Notes: generated by a model not told the origin, from the letters alone. A stretch of DNA of 64,000 nt from Sipunculus nudus (GCA_026874595.1 CM049306.1:106341142-106405141); one strand, 5' to 3'. Positions 24,529 to 36,591 are shown, numbered from the stretch's first letter. Made by a program: numbers and translations.

Positions 24529-25670
24529 TTAAACTGGTGAACTTTGCAGAATTGCTTTCAAATTCTGGAATGCACTTTCACACTGAACATTCCATACAAA
24601 CTTTTGTTTCTTCTTTAGCAAATTAGTCAAAGGTTCAGCTACAGCAGAAAAATCTGGACAAAACTTCCTGTAGTATCCAACCATACCAAGAAAACGCATT
24701 ATTTGCTTTTTGTTCTCTGGTCTAGGAAATGCAGAAATAGCACTTATTTTAGCATCAACAATTTGTACCTGACCCTGCCCTACAATATGACCCAAAAATG
24801 TCACCTTTGCATGACAAAACTCAGTTTTTACTAAGTTGACGGTCAGACGTGCTTCACTGAGTCTTTCGAAGAAGTCGCGAAGAATTTGCAGATGTTTCTC
24901 CCAGGTGTCGCTGTACACGATGAGGTCATCAATATATGCGTCACAGCCCTGAATGTCCTTGACAACCAAACGGATGAGGCGCTGGAACGTGGCTGGCGAG
25001 TTCTTCATGCCAAACGGCATAACTTTATACTGGTACAGTCCTTGCGGCGTCACAAATGCGGACACTTCTTTCGCTCGATCTGTCAGCGGAACTTGCCAGA
25101 ATCCTATTAGCAAGTCAAACTTGGAGACATATCTGGAGCTACCGACTCTATCAATACAATCATCGATCCTCGGAATCGGGAACGTGTCAGTCTTGGTGAC
25201 AGAGTTCAGTTTTCGATAATCTGTGCACATACGGTAACTTCCATCAGGTTTTGGCACAAGAATACATGGTGAACTCCAGTTACTGTTACTAGGTTCAATA
25301 AAATCATTGTCCAGCAAATATTGAATCTCATCCTGTAGATACTTTTGCTTTTCTGGATTCAGTCTATATGGATGTTGCTTGACTGCGCTTGCCTCGCCAA
25401 CATCGACGTCATGGCACAACATGTTAGTTCGCGTTGGAATGTCACTAAACAAATGTTCATAATTCCGCAGCAGTTTCTTGAGGTCTTGTTGTTCTTGTGC
25501 GGTAAGGTGTGACAGTTTTGCATTCAGGTTTTTAAGCACATCTGAGTTTTTTAATGGTACTGTACCACACTGAATGTCTACATCACACTTACAATCAGTA
25601 TCTACTTTAACTGGGTCAGGGTCAGTGTTTACACAATTTACAGCAGTAACATTATGTACAACATCTGATG
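24529..25670 (-). pseudogene. Reverse transcriptase domain of pol
   Basis: Shares one uninterrupted 551-codon frame (26184-24529) with the integrase C-terminus. It would copy element RNA into DNA in cytoplasmic particles. Visible motifs, in order: WSSPCILVPKPDGS, CTDYRKLN, FPIPRIDD, KFDLLIGFWQVPL with the first catalytic Asp, VMPFGMKNSPATFQ, the active-site box YIDD (24936-24925, about residues 417-420), FLGHIVG, and the thumb/connection motif FLGMVGYYRKFCPDFS. All are of Ty3/gypsy type. The domain is intact apart from the stop at its end; gypsy elements usually have SGYWQ or KGYWQ where this copy has IGFWQ. Confidence 0.93.
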
Positions 25671-26800
25671 TGCTATTTCTGTCATAATATGGTTTCAACA
25701 TGTAAACATGGCACAGTTGTTTCTTCTTACGTCTATCTGGTGTCAACAGTATGTAATTTAAATCACTGACTTTCTTGTCAACAATGTAAGGACCAAAATA
25801 CCTAGCTTGCAGAGTTCTGCCAGGGATGGGAAGTAAGGCAAGGACCTTTTCACCAGGCTCAAACGTCCTACTTACAGTGTGCTTGTCATACTTTGTTTTC
25901 ATCTTACTTTGTGCAGAATTCAGATTTGACTTTACAATCTCACAAGCATTGTGTAGTTTAGTGCGAAAGTCTGAGACATACTGCAGTAAACTAATAGAAT
26001 CAGTATTTTCACACAAGAGTTTTTCTTTAAGCAGGTTCAATGGACCTCGAACGGAGTGTCCAAAAACTAGTTCAAAGGGACTGAAACCCAAGGACTCTTG
26101 AAAGGATTCTCTGACAGCAAACAGCAATAGGTGGATTCCTTCATCCCAGTCTCTCTGTGTGTCATAGCAATAAGTCCTGATCATGTTTTTAATGTCTGGT
26201 GAAAACGCTCGAGGGCGCCCTGACTTTCAGGATGATATGGCAAAGAGCTGTACTGTTTTATACCTAGCTCAAGCATAACTTGTTAGAATATGCCAGACAT
26301 AAAATTAGACCCTTGGTCAGACTGGACGGATTTTGGCAATCCAAAAGTTGTAAAAAACTTGGTCAGAGCTTTGACAACACTTTTAGCATTAATTTTGCGC
26401 AATGGTATTGCCTCAACGAACCTGGTAGATGTGCACATAATTGTCAACAAGTATTCATGTCCAGATTTTAATTGTTTTGGGCAGTGGTCCAACACAATCA
26501 ACAATAATCGTACTGAATGGTTCCTCGAAAGCAGGAATAGGCCTAAGTGGGGCCTTAGGAGGATTCTGATTGGGCTTGCCTACCATCTGGCATGTATGGC
26601 ATGATTTAAAATATTGTACAACATCTTTCCTGAGGTTAGGCCAATAGAAGTGTGTACTAACTTTCTGATAAGTTTCATTCATTGCTAAATGGCCAGACAA
26701 AGGAGCCTCATGTGCCATGCTTAGAACTTCACTGCGAAAGCTTTTGGACATTACTATTTGATGTTTGATGGCCCACTCATAATCAGCGCATACATCAGGT
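25671..26800 (-). pseudogene. Integrase domain of pol, upstream of RT (broken)
   Basis: Would insert the DNA copy into the host genome. It contains the zinc-binding module (GHLAMNETY ... CHTCQ, near 26680-26580), then the catalytic core with first Asp in IIVDCVGPLP, second Asp in VQSDQGSNF and Glu in QGALERFHQ. The last two are 35 positions apart, counting one stop codon, as in the DD35E rule. The C-terminus carries a GPY/F-type module (ARYFGPYIV) in the same frame as RT. Damage: frameshifts near 26478 and 26186 and an in-frame TAA at 26280-26282. Position before RT is unusual for Ty3/gypsy. Confidence 0.92.
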
Positions 26801-27396
26801 GGTCGCCATTTAGACATAAGCACTCTATTTATAACATAGAAACATACTGGGTTCTGTGACAGCTCATCTTTAGAAACTGCCCTGGGAAACAAACTTGAAA
26901 TATCAGGGTCCTTATCCTTTTCCGCGAAAAGTTTTGACCTTGAAAATGCTGCATCCTCTACGGTAGAGTCATTAGACGAGTCACTAGTGACTCCCAGAGT
27001 GTTATCATCTGGACCATTATCCTCATGTGTGTTTTTCTTGGCCATAGATCGAGTTACAGCACATGAAGGATACAAACCAGGAATTTCCTGACTTTCCAGA
27101 TCAGTGTCCTGATCAAGTGACGGCTTTTCTGTCACTATTGCTACAGGCTGCACTCTATCACCTGCAACATCATTGCCTAGTAGCAACTGAATTCCCTTAA
27201 AGGGGAAAGCAGTTCTTATGCCCACAGTAATATTCCCAGAAATCAAATCTGACTTTAAATGGATACTGTGAAGCGGAACTGAAATGTGCCTGTCTGAAAA
27301 CACACCATTAACAAGTGCATGTGCACCAGTAAAGGACCTATTAGAAAATGGAAAAGTGTTTGCTAACTCGAGAGTCTGGCCTGAACCAGTGTCCCT
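26801..27396 (-). pseudogene. Protease domain and linker of pol
   Basis: A retropepsin-like aspartic protease begins just after the amber codon at 27399-27397. The active site is RDTGSG (DTG codons at 27393-27385), and LLLGNDVAGD near 27190 is a conserved C-terminal motif in this family. It would cleave the Gag and Pol polyproteins. A hydrophilic, acidic linker (about 27130-26880) joins it to the integrase zinc module. The frame is open from 27396 to 26455. Confidence 0.85.
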
Positions 27397-27668
27397 CTAA
27401 ATTCTATTGGGGGTAGAATCAGAAAAATCACTTGAAAGTGATACAAAACCATCATGTATGAATGGCTCAAATAACTCCATTTCAGAGTCAGGAGAGGAAT
27501 CTACTACCTCAGCTTCATCAAACAAAGAACTGACATTGAAGGTGTCGGTCATCAACTCAGAGTTATTTTTTTCAGAGTCATCTATGAAATCTACATCCTT
27601 TTTATCATCCAACTCCTCATGGGAGTCAACAGAGGAATTTTCCTCAGCAGAAACAAACTTTTGTTTGT

Positions 27669-27800
27669 CTAAGAGGACCTGGCCTCATTTGAAATACTCT
27701 CGCAAGAGTCATAAAAGGACTTAGTCTTATTTAGAGAATACTCCTCGCAGGAGTCTTGAAAGGACCTAGCCTTATTTAATTCCTCGCAGGAATCAACTGA
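27669..27800 (-). repeat. Short tandem repeats inside gag
   Basis: Three diverged units of 39-45 bp, each containing CTCGCAGGAGTC-like DNA, encode Cys-Glu/Asp-Ser repeats (SCEELNK, SCEEYSLNK, SCESISN). The unit lengths (13 and 15 codons) keep the frame, so the expansion took place while the gene was still coding. Confidence 0.75.
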
Positions 27801-28001
27801 GGTTTTTTCCCCGCAAGCTACGGATTCTTCTTTGGATTCAGACGGCACTTGGGCCTCCGTAGCATCAAACTCTTTATTTGAGTCAACAAAGGAGTTGTAC
27901 CCTTTATTTACATGAAAAGAGCCTGGCTCTTGTACTATGCTATGCATAGATTTTGAAACAAAACCAGATGATTTGCTATTTGGTTTTTTCGAAAGTTTCC
28001 A

Positions 28002-28043
28002 GCAGTCAGATATTAGATGACCTTCCTTCTTGCAGTAATGACA
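28002..28043 (-). other. CCHC zinc knuckle of Gag
   Basis: Encodes CHYCKKEGHLISDC, the nucleocapsid RNA-binding motif CX2CX4HX4C, fully conserved in its four metal ligands. Confidence 0.95.
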
Positions 28044-29245
28044 GATTTTCTTTGAGTATGACTGGTCTTTGTTCGACTTAGACACAGTGGACGTGGACTG
28101 AGATGTAGCAATGGACTTTGCTGAACTATCAGGACTTCTAGTACTGGGTGACTGCGCTTTAAACTTCTTTTGACCATACTGATTTACATTCTTGTTTGTG
28201 CATGACTGGTTTGATTTGCTAGTAAATGACATGTTGTGTGTTAATCTATAATCATCAGCTTATTCAGCAGCAATGTCAAGTGTTTCAGGACTTTTCTCAT
28301 CGAGAAAAGTTTTAACATCTGCGTTAATGCAGCGCTTAAATTCTTCAAGCAAAATCAACTGGCGCAAATTGTCACAATCTTTCATTACATTTTTAGAACT
28401 ACACAAGCGATCAAACAACTGTTCTTTTGTCCTAGCAACTTCAACGTAGGTCTGATTTTTGCGCTTATCCCAATTTCTGAATTTCTGGCGGTAAGCCTCC
28501 GGAACTAAATCATAACTTTTTAGGATTAACTGTTTTACCAGGTCATAGTCAACAGCAGCTTCTACTGAAAGCTCTGTATAAATTTCTCTGGCCTTGCCAG
28601 TCAATACACTTTGTAACAGCATAGTCCAATTTTCCTTAGGCCATTTTAAATTTTCAGCTACCTTCTCAAAGTGTAAAATATTTATCAACCTCTTTTTCTT
28701 GAAATGGTGGGACAAATCTAATGTGTTTAGTAACATCTGAACGGTGAGTTGGGGCAGCACGTAGACTATGTTCTAGTTTAAGTCTTTCTAACTCCAGTCG
28801 TTTTAACTCAATTTCTATTTCTTTTTCTAGTCTTTCTCTTTGTAACCTTTCTTGCATCTCTAACTTCTTTAATTCCAGTTGCTAGCAAGGCTATCATTTT
28901 TTGATGTTTCAACTTCAGTTTCTTCAATTAAACCTTTGGTAATAAGATCTTGCATGATTTTAGCAATGATATCAGGCTTTCTCAAAGCTTTTTTCACACT
29001 TAGCCCTACGTGTTGTCCCAAACGCAACAACTGTTTTTTGACAACTGTTCAAGTTGATCAGGGTCGGGATCGTCATCAAATGTCTCAGGTTTGAAATCTG
29101 CCATGTTAAGATGTAAAAACAATAACAAAAAACCACTGAGATAAATCCTGTAAACAATGTACTGTTAACAATATGTAATCTTTTAAACAATGTATGATAA
29201 AACAATGTGTCCAGGTCAAGGCCTAATAAATTTGAAAACTATTAA

Positions 29246-29265
29246 GCATCCCGGCGAGAGCACCA
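29246..29265 (-). other. Primer-binding site of the Gmr1-type element
   Basis: The minus strand reads TGGTGCTCTCGCCGGGATGC, 19 nt downstream of the 5' LTR. It begins with the TGG that pairs with a tRNA CCA end. The pairing tRNA would have an acceptor 3' strand CGAGAGC and a CCCGG T-stem; its identity was not determined. Both the sequence and the 19-nt spacing differ from the tRNA-Pro site next to the related LTR at 1074. Confidence 0.65.
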
Positions 29266-29284
29266 AATTAATAATATAATAATA

Positions 29285-30075
29285 TGTTACGGGACCTAAT
29301 ATAAACAGATCAGGTATGCGTGATGAACACAAATTCTGTAACGGAGATAAAAAAAAATCAGATTCTGTAACACTAGGCAGCGTGAAATGTCTAGGGGAAT
29401 GAATAAAGAAGTCAGTGTTTTTGTTAACAAATAACTGTCATTTATTCCTAAAACAACCCTAACATAACAATACAATAAATCAATACAATTATACAGTAAA
29501 ACAGCGGTATAACAACAACTCAATACAATCACACAGAAAAATGTGCACAGTACCTGGATACCAACACCACCGCAACAATAAGTTCTTTAAATGTTTACTC
29601 TCGGAGAATGACAGTCCAGTGTAAAGCTCTTGCAACAACCCAGCAAGTGAGCTGAAGTTCAAAAGAGTCTGAAGAAAATCTATAATTGCCGCACACGTCG
29701 GATAAGGTCCCACAAACCGACACACACGCTTCTGCGTCCGCGGGAATCTTCTCTGCTCTCTGCCTGGCTCTAAAACACAGCCCCTTTATATACTTTTTCA
29801 CCTCAAGCCGAGAATTTTCCACTTATCAAACAGTCTTAAGGATCCTACACAACACAGTAAGCACGCGTTTCAGGAATTCTCTAGAAAAACAGCGCTGTGT
29901 ATCTCTACATACCAGGCTCATCACGTGACCTCGGCCAGGTGTGAAAACCCAAGGCTTACATGACAACGAGAGTTCAACCAGTACGGATTAAACATAGAAT
30001 ATAACAAACGGCCCGGCCAGGGCGCCACAACACGAGTTACGCCCGCGCCACACAATAAAGAGAGCACCTGTAACA
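29285..30075 (-). repeat. 5' LTR of the Gmr1-type element
   Basis: 791 bp, TGTTACAGG...CCCGTAACA on the minus strand, with TATATAAAGGGG at 29792-29781. It would drive element transcription leftward. It matches the 3' LTR along its full length with about 30 differences by eye. Confidence 0.93.
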
Positions 30076-33000
30076 CCCTTTATGGCCAAGATGACGGAAA
30101 TTTATTTTCCAAGTCTTTTTTTGTCTATTGAAAATAATAACGTCTGATTGCAATTAAGTTATTCTTAAAAGAATGTGCAGAATATGATTCCGTTTCCTCA
30201 GAAATCAGCTAAGTCATCCATATCAGGCATGTTTTATTTAAAAAGGATTGGTTTTGCTTGTCCTCGCTAAATTACAATGTCGACGATTGTAGACTTTTTG
30301 CTGTTGGAATGAAGTTTCAGAGATGCCCACATTGTATTGTAATTTTGTTGGTGTATTTATGGTTTCATCAACACGTTTAGGTATCAACGATGAGATAATT
30401 TGCACTTTTATGGGTTCGTTCTTTTCCTGTAGAAGGATGCTGTTAATGATTATTTTGTTTTCCTGAATAATGAAACGTTTTACAAAAACATCAGAGGAAA
30501 AAGTGAATATAATATAATCATAATGTAAGCCTTGTCGAGAGAGGTATTATAGCTGTATCACTTAAAAGAATAGATGTAAATGTCATATTAAACTTAAGTA
30601 ATCCAACAGGTACAAATTGATAATGAATTGTTCTTCGGATTCTAGGAAAAATATAGAGCGTGCACTCTCTTGTTGTTGAATATTTTCAGATCGAGAAAAA
30701 ATATGAAATTACTGAAATACTGCAAAATAAATTTCAAGGACACCTTCAAGATATTGTTGCATTTATAACTGTCAGCATGAGCCAACGCACTTAAATAACC
30801 GTGGTTCAACCCAATACATTACAATGATATAAAGTCAGTTGCGGTAAAAAAGGTGAATTGTCATCAATGTTGCACAAGGTAATGACTTCATCCTATTATC
30901 ACATGAAATACGGCGACCGAATTTTTTATAAGTAATAAGTCGCGAGGTTATATGCAGTTCGTCTTGTGTTTTTACCTTTGCACCAGAATTAATGCATCAT
31001 TGGGAAATTAATGGAAGAAAGAAAGCCCATCAGCTCCTTGTGTCAAAATAAATATAACAGAATGGTCCCTGCGAATGTATTTTACATGTTAGCCGAAGTT
31101 ATATTTTACCAAATGTGCTGCAACTCTCGCGGGATCTGGAGAAGGTCAGGCGCCATCCCGTCGCGAGATGTGTGGTTTCCGACGGGATTGGGTGCTTACC
31201 TTGACAGCTAGACAAACAATTACTCCTGAATGAACTTTACTGGAAAGATTTATTGACGGAAGGAGCGAAAGTCTGTTGCCGATAGACGCCACGCAATTCC
31301 TTCATAATAAGACCAAATAATTGAGAAATAAATGAAAAATAATGATGTTCCTATCGTCGTGATGTGGAAGCATGTCACAGCCCCCGCCGACGTAAGTATG
31401 GATTTAAAACGCACTGACTGCGTGCTATCATGTGATCTAAAGCACACACAACATGGTCCAGCTTTCACTATTAAAAAGTTATTCCAGTTCATATGCAATT
31501 TAATGGTTCCCCGACCCAGACATAAGTCCTCCCTTTCACATCGTTACTGAAGGGTTATTCCAAGAGTCACGTTCAGCCCGCTAGTGTTAACTATATTGAA
31601 CAGCATATCCATTGTCATATATATCTCTTCGACTGATTGTTAGCTGAAATGGAGAAAAATATACAAAATAAAGCATTGCCGACTGTCAGTTTTCTTGTAG
31701 ATACAGGAGATTTAAGTATGAATGAAACTGATTTAGCAGCAATAGTATTGTTTTTTAAGACATTGATTTTTTTTAAATAAACCAGAAGTCAAGTTCTGGC
31801 GCTGGTAGTTTGATGCTTGTTGATGTATGATATTGATAGTGAGTCGCTTGAAAAAAAGTGGTTTGCTGTACAATTAAACGCTTAATCGCCTCCTGGCCGA
31901 GTAACGTTGCTAGGGATCTCTATTGTTATGATTTAGTCTAAAAAGAAAACCGCCAAGTTATTTAATATTTTAGTTGCGACCAGCAGCTGTACATCATGCT
32001 GATTGCGTCTTTACACGAAGGACACGCGTCCGGGAGACAGGTGGCGTCGTGCGCTGGGTGATCACATGAGCCACATATTGACGACATCCGTTCTGATCAC
32101 GGACCCACAGGTGTTTTGTCATAGGTTCGTTTATTTTCTTGGCATCAATAATCCTAGCGCTGGGATATTGGCGGTAGATGACAATTTTGCGGTTATTTTT
32201 ACCTCGTAATTACATAACCGCTGTGCAAACCATATTACATTCCGTGGACATGTTTGTACATGCTTTATAGTTTGTAGATTTTGTAATTTCAGATGGCAAG
32301 ACTTTCCGATCAAGTCATTTAACACAAGCTTACCATGTCACGCGCTCAGATCTCGATTTAAAGGCCACATGGTGGCTTTGCATTTTTATGCATTAAAAAT
32401 ACTAAGCTGGAAATTGAAAATATATAGGCAGGCGGTGATGAAGGGAGGGGTGTGGGAGCGAAGTTGCCCGAAGAGTAAAATAATTTTCCCGCCGACTATA
32501 AATACAGCCTCTTTTATACCCTTCCCGAATATTTTCAGAGCCGCGGAGGTTCAAACTATAATTTGAAATTCTTACCTCATCAACTTTGACTCACGAGAGT
32601 TTGGTCACATGTATGTAATATAAAGCATATCCGTTATTCGGGGCATGGTCTGTAATGGAAGAGACGCGAATATGATTCGTGTCTGCTGTCAAACCTCGCC
32701 CGCATGTCTCCTCTCTTAGGAAACGGCATAGTATCGGAATTTTAGACATTTCGTCAACGTTACAATGAAATTTCTGATTATCTGACTTTCGGTGTGCTCG
32801 ATATAAATATGTTATTTACTACAATTTCTTCACTGCATGACAAGCTATTTTATTGTTTATCCATCTGGATTTTAATTATGGGCCTATAAACGATGATTCT
32901 TTGAATTCATTCCTATAGCAACATTAAATATGGTTTAAATAATCATTATTTACGAGGCCAGAAAAAAAAACATGTAACCAATCACACAGTTCTTTTTATT

Positions 33001-33609
33001 CCTTTCCAGCTCCAGTAAAAGTATTCTTGTAATAATTCTTGATGTTCATCACAATTTAGTATACCAGTGAAGACGATATATAAAATTGCTCGAAGGGCTT
33101 CAGCAGACCGTACAAGGTATCATTTTTCCTGCAATCATTTTTCTTCCCTTATCCTCTGCGATATCCTTCGACTTTCTACTAAAATCTTAGCCGCCGACGG
33201 CGACGTAACAGGTTTTAGGTTTCTGTTGCATCAGTCTCTATAAAAAAGCAATTGAGGTGTGCATTCTTATGGGCTTCTAAAATCTCAGATTATTAGTACC
33301 GGACAGTGTGAGGCATGCTCCAGACTTCTGCAGAAACCAGAAGGAAGTCACAACGTGGATTTAGACCAAATTTACTTAACCATATTATCCGTTTTCTACC
33401 TTTCATAAGGAAGAATATGTCGTTAAATAGATAACAGAAGACTAGAAAGAACATTTAAAGTGTAAGATGCCATATGACACCAATGCTTTCCAAAATTTAT
33501 TCGATTCATTTAGTGAAAACTTTAGAATTCCTAATCGAATAGGTCAACCAGATTAATAAATCAAATTAAAGAAGCATGCAGCACTTCACCATATGGTCGG
33601 TTTTGTTAC
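30076..33609. other. Unassigned AT-rich DNA
   Basis: No supported gene or repeat. A GC-richer patch at 31125-31200 has two TCTCGCG/CGCGAGA half motifs (CTCTCGCGGGAT and GTCGCGAGATG), a type seen in CpG-island promoters, but no gene is attached to it. Confidence 0.4.
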
Positions 33610-33969
33610 CTTCGAAGGCTTGTCTGTCCAGCAGTTTGGTTCCCAGCTTCTTTTGCTAGAGCTCTGTCTAGAGCAAGGCGAACTGGTAACCCATATCTTA
33701 CTTCCAAATAACAGCTGTTGCCTCGCAATGGAGTCTGTCGGCGTCGCGTGAGGCTGTTAGTTTCGGGATTCGTGATCCGATGATCAGAGAATCTTAAATC
33801 AAGACACTCATTAGTTGCCGGATGTTGAGGGACCGGTATCGCTGCCTCGTTTGGGACAGGCATGCAAACATCAAAGTGGGCTAACTTTCCCCAGGATGCC
33901 GGGCAAAATACATTAACGCCTGAGTAGCAGTACATGTGAATAAATAGAAGGTGGTAAAGTATCAACTGC
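33610..33969 (-). CDS. Candidate internal coding exon, product unknown
   Basis: A 360-bp open segment is bounded on the minus strand by an acceptor (TTATTATTTTGCAG, ending at 33970) and a donor (CTTCGAAG then GTAACA, starting at 33609). Its length is a multiple of three and both splice phases are 2, so it could be an exon whose skipping keeps the frame. It is clearly richer in GC than its flanks. The peptide has five cysteines, including a stretch CPASWGKLAHFDVCMPVP that loosely recalls the cysteine/tryptophan spacing of class B GPCR hormone-binding domains, but the spacing is wrong and I do not claim that family. It could also be a piece of an unrecognised element. Confidence 0.3.
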
Positions 33970-36591
33970 CTGCAAAATAATAATAGTGTTAAACACAATT
34001 AGACGTTTACTTTGTTCGTAAAATCAAATTACTTTTCAACAGTAGGTGAAAATCGCAACACTTCACTTGAGAAGGGGAGAAACAATATTTTGATTCTTTT
34101 TATAGTTACTACTGCTTATACATTCTGACTGTGAAATGACTTAAAATGTAATATATGCACATACTACAAATGAATTGGATAATTATTTTACATTCAAAGT
34201 TACATATACCTATAGTTAAGTATTTACCTATACTTTTGAAATAACACTATAGAAAGTGTCAGACATAGAATGTAATTATAAAACGATCAGCTTACTGTAA
34301 ATTTTTAAATAACTTAATCAGAAATGAATATATGAATAAATAAGTATACACAATCAAAATAATGAATAAATTTACAGGGAGTCGACAATTTATAATCAGT
34401 GATAGATCAAATTAAAAATAATAATAAGAAGAAGAAGAAGGTTGTAGGAGCAGAAATCTCTGCAGATTTCATGAATTTAAAAATAGTAAGCCATCGTGCC
34501 AAAAAGAACAGAAAACTAATAGACCGAAGAAGATTCATTCCCAATAATGCATCCTTTCTAAACCAAGATTTTAAAACCAAAATTGCCCTATGGCAGTAGA
34601 GCCTAAGTGTCCCTTTCCCGTGTAATTTTGCATGGTTTAAGAACTTACACAGACAAGTTGGATTAAACATTTTACATTGGCAGCTGTGCACTTCTTCTGT
34701 CTGTTAATGGATCATTGGTCGTATTAGCTGGAAATCTGATACCGGTACATTAGAAAACCGGTATTACTTGAAACATAGTAAAAGATGTTTTAAGCAGCAT
34801 CGCTGCAACTTCATCAGCTATTGACAAGTAATACTGGCCATAGTTATCGGGAAGATAAGGTTGTATGAACCCGTGAACTATACAGTATTATTCTATAATA
34901 TCCTCTCTACATGGACAGTGTATTATTTGTACACGAAGAATGGCTTGTTTGTGAGCAGAATTCATCGCTAACACAATCAGACGAAGTATTGAAGATTCCT
35001 AAAACAAGAAAAATAATAATAGGAAAACAACATAATATATATGCAATATATACCATCACCCGTTTTTGTACACGTGATGTTTGTTTGTTTTTATGAAGAT
35101 TTTTTTAATACAGTTTCCTTCAAACAAATAATAATATAGGCATTTATCAAGTTATCAGTTATCAGTTAGTCTTACAATATACGTATAGATAGGTACTAGT
35201 TGTAACAAGATACTGTCCCCTTTCCATTATCTTGACACTAATGTAAACTGTTTTCATTGTTTATATATGTTTATAAATCCCTTAAACCATGTTTTACCTT
35301 GGGTACCTTTTCCTGGAAGATAAGACAGGCAGAGTGGAATAAGTTATATCCCGTCTGTGTACTTCAAAGCGGATGGGAGGTTTGTCCCAGGATTATAAGG
35401 ATAACTGCTGACAGGTTGTAGCTGACCTGTGATTTATAGTCCCGGGGATAATGTCGGAGGATATATCGTCCTAGTAATTGTCTAGTGTATAGTTCAAGTC
35501 ATCACCGGAGGACTTTGGAATCAGAAGTTGTATACAAGGACACGCTGTCTCGAAGCTGGGGAAACCTTAGTTTGGAATATTTGCCTCCGCCAAGGAAGTC
35601 ATTTTTATCACCCTTGTCTGCTTGCTTTATTCTATGTAAGCAGAATTGTGCAAAATACTGCCTCCCAAGAACATTTGTAGAATAGTAGGAACTGGTTTAG
35701 AAAAGACACATCAAATTTTTTCGTGGCTGCGGATCAAGGGGGTTAATTTGGGTTGTTTTCTTTTTGTCAGAGGTGAGGGTTTTACTGATTTCCATCCTAG
35801 ATCCCCTATTTAATGTGAGACAACTGGGTGTACGTGCTGCCTTGTCCGGCGGTCTCAGGTGGACCACCGTGCTGATAAGTGTGTACGTTTATTCAGGGAG
35901 AGACTCATTGTTACTTTCATAGCCTGGGGGTCAAACTTTACTCAAACTGAAGCAGAGAGTCCCATCCAGATAGCAAGGAAATTGCCTTTCTATTCATAGA
36001 AGACTCTCCCTTGAGAGTGGTTGGAGGCTCGGGAAATTCCCTTTTTTTCTCATCAGATCCATAGGCTCGGGAAATACCCTTTTGTTTCTCTTCAGATCCA
36101 TACGTAACAACGTTAGGTTAGTTACTGTGAAGACTGTGAAGACAATCATTGCTTCAGAAAGGTTAACCCAGAGGAAATGATAGTCTTTACTACAGTCCGG
36201 TTATCTTATGACAGTTCAATAGATAGTTTCATTCTTATTTGTCAGTAATCAGCAACATTTACCCAACCAGATTCGCCTGTGTGAATTGTTATGTCGCTTT
36301 CTGATAATATTGGTTCTTAACAAGTCAGCTTATAAACAAGAAAAAATATTCCTTAAAAAGATAACATTATTCGGCCGTTCTTCAGTAACACAGTACAAAC
36401 CACGTCCTGGGACTTTCAAAGTACACACAGTAATATACCCAGCAATTTTCTGTTCAACACGATTTGAACTTTTATTTGCCATTAACTGAGCATCAATCAG
36501 CAAGACAAGAATAAAGTGTGTAAGTTATATCCGCCTCGCGCTGCCGATGTCTTCACAACAGTTCAGGAGCTTTACTTGAACATATGTTTCA
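33970..36591. other. Unassigned AT-rich DNA
   Basis: No supported gene. Short AAG/AAT-rich patch at 34421-34440. Two similar stretches near 36028-36053 and 36061-36091 (GGCTCGGGAAAT ... CAGATCCAT) form a small tandem duplication of about 36 bp. Confidence 0.45.

Larger units (their letters stand above)
27400..29104 (-). pseudogene. gag gene (broken)
   Basis: Would form the particle and bind RNA. From the ATG at 29104 come: an acidic start; a frameshift near 29045; a SAP-like basic helix section; a charged Glu/Arg/Leu-rich coiled-coil stretch (28857-28750); a frameshift near 28680; the gag core (28760-28260) with WTMLLQSVLTGKA and YRQKFRNWDK; an in-frame TAA at 28262-28260; and a Ser/Lys-rich region with a CCHC zinc knuckle, CX2CX4HX4C, at 28043-28002. 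A Cys/Glu-rich internal repeat (27800-27670) follows, then a frameshift near 27665 and an acidic tail that ends at an amber codon just before protease. Core motifs match Gmr1/vertebrate SCAN-like gag proteins from knowledge of the family. Confidence 0.88.
23207..30075 (-). mobile_element. Gmr1-type Ty3/gypsy LTR retrotransposon, defective
   Basis: A 6869-bp element on the minus strand: 5' LTR (30075-29285), primer site, gag (29104 to about 27400), protease, integrase, reverse transcriptase, RNase H (to 24130), polypurine tract and 3' LTR (23997-23207). Integrase precedes reverse transcriptase, as in Ty1/copia, yet all pol motifs are of Ty3/gypsy kind. That combination defines the Gmr1 lineage. 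The two LTRs differ at about 30 positions by eye, so the insertion is not young. At least six frameshifts and several in-frame stops disrupt gag and pol. There is no clear target duplication (ACCTG on the left, CCCTT on the right), so a flank may have been altered. No envelope-like frame is present. Confidence 0.93.

Noticed and set aside
24886-25219. Plus-strand frames opposite the reverse transcriptase
   Set aside because: Antisense shadows of the pol frame with no motifs of their own.
23202-30080. 5-bp target-site duplication of the retrotransposon
   Set aside because: Left ACCTG and right CCCTT do not match, so no duplication is claimed.
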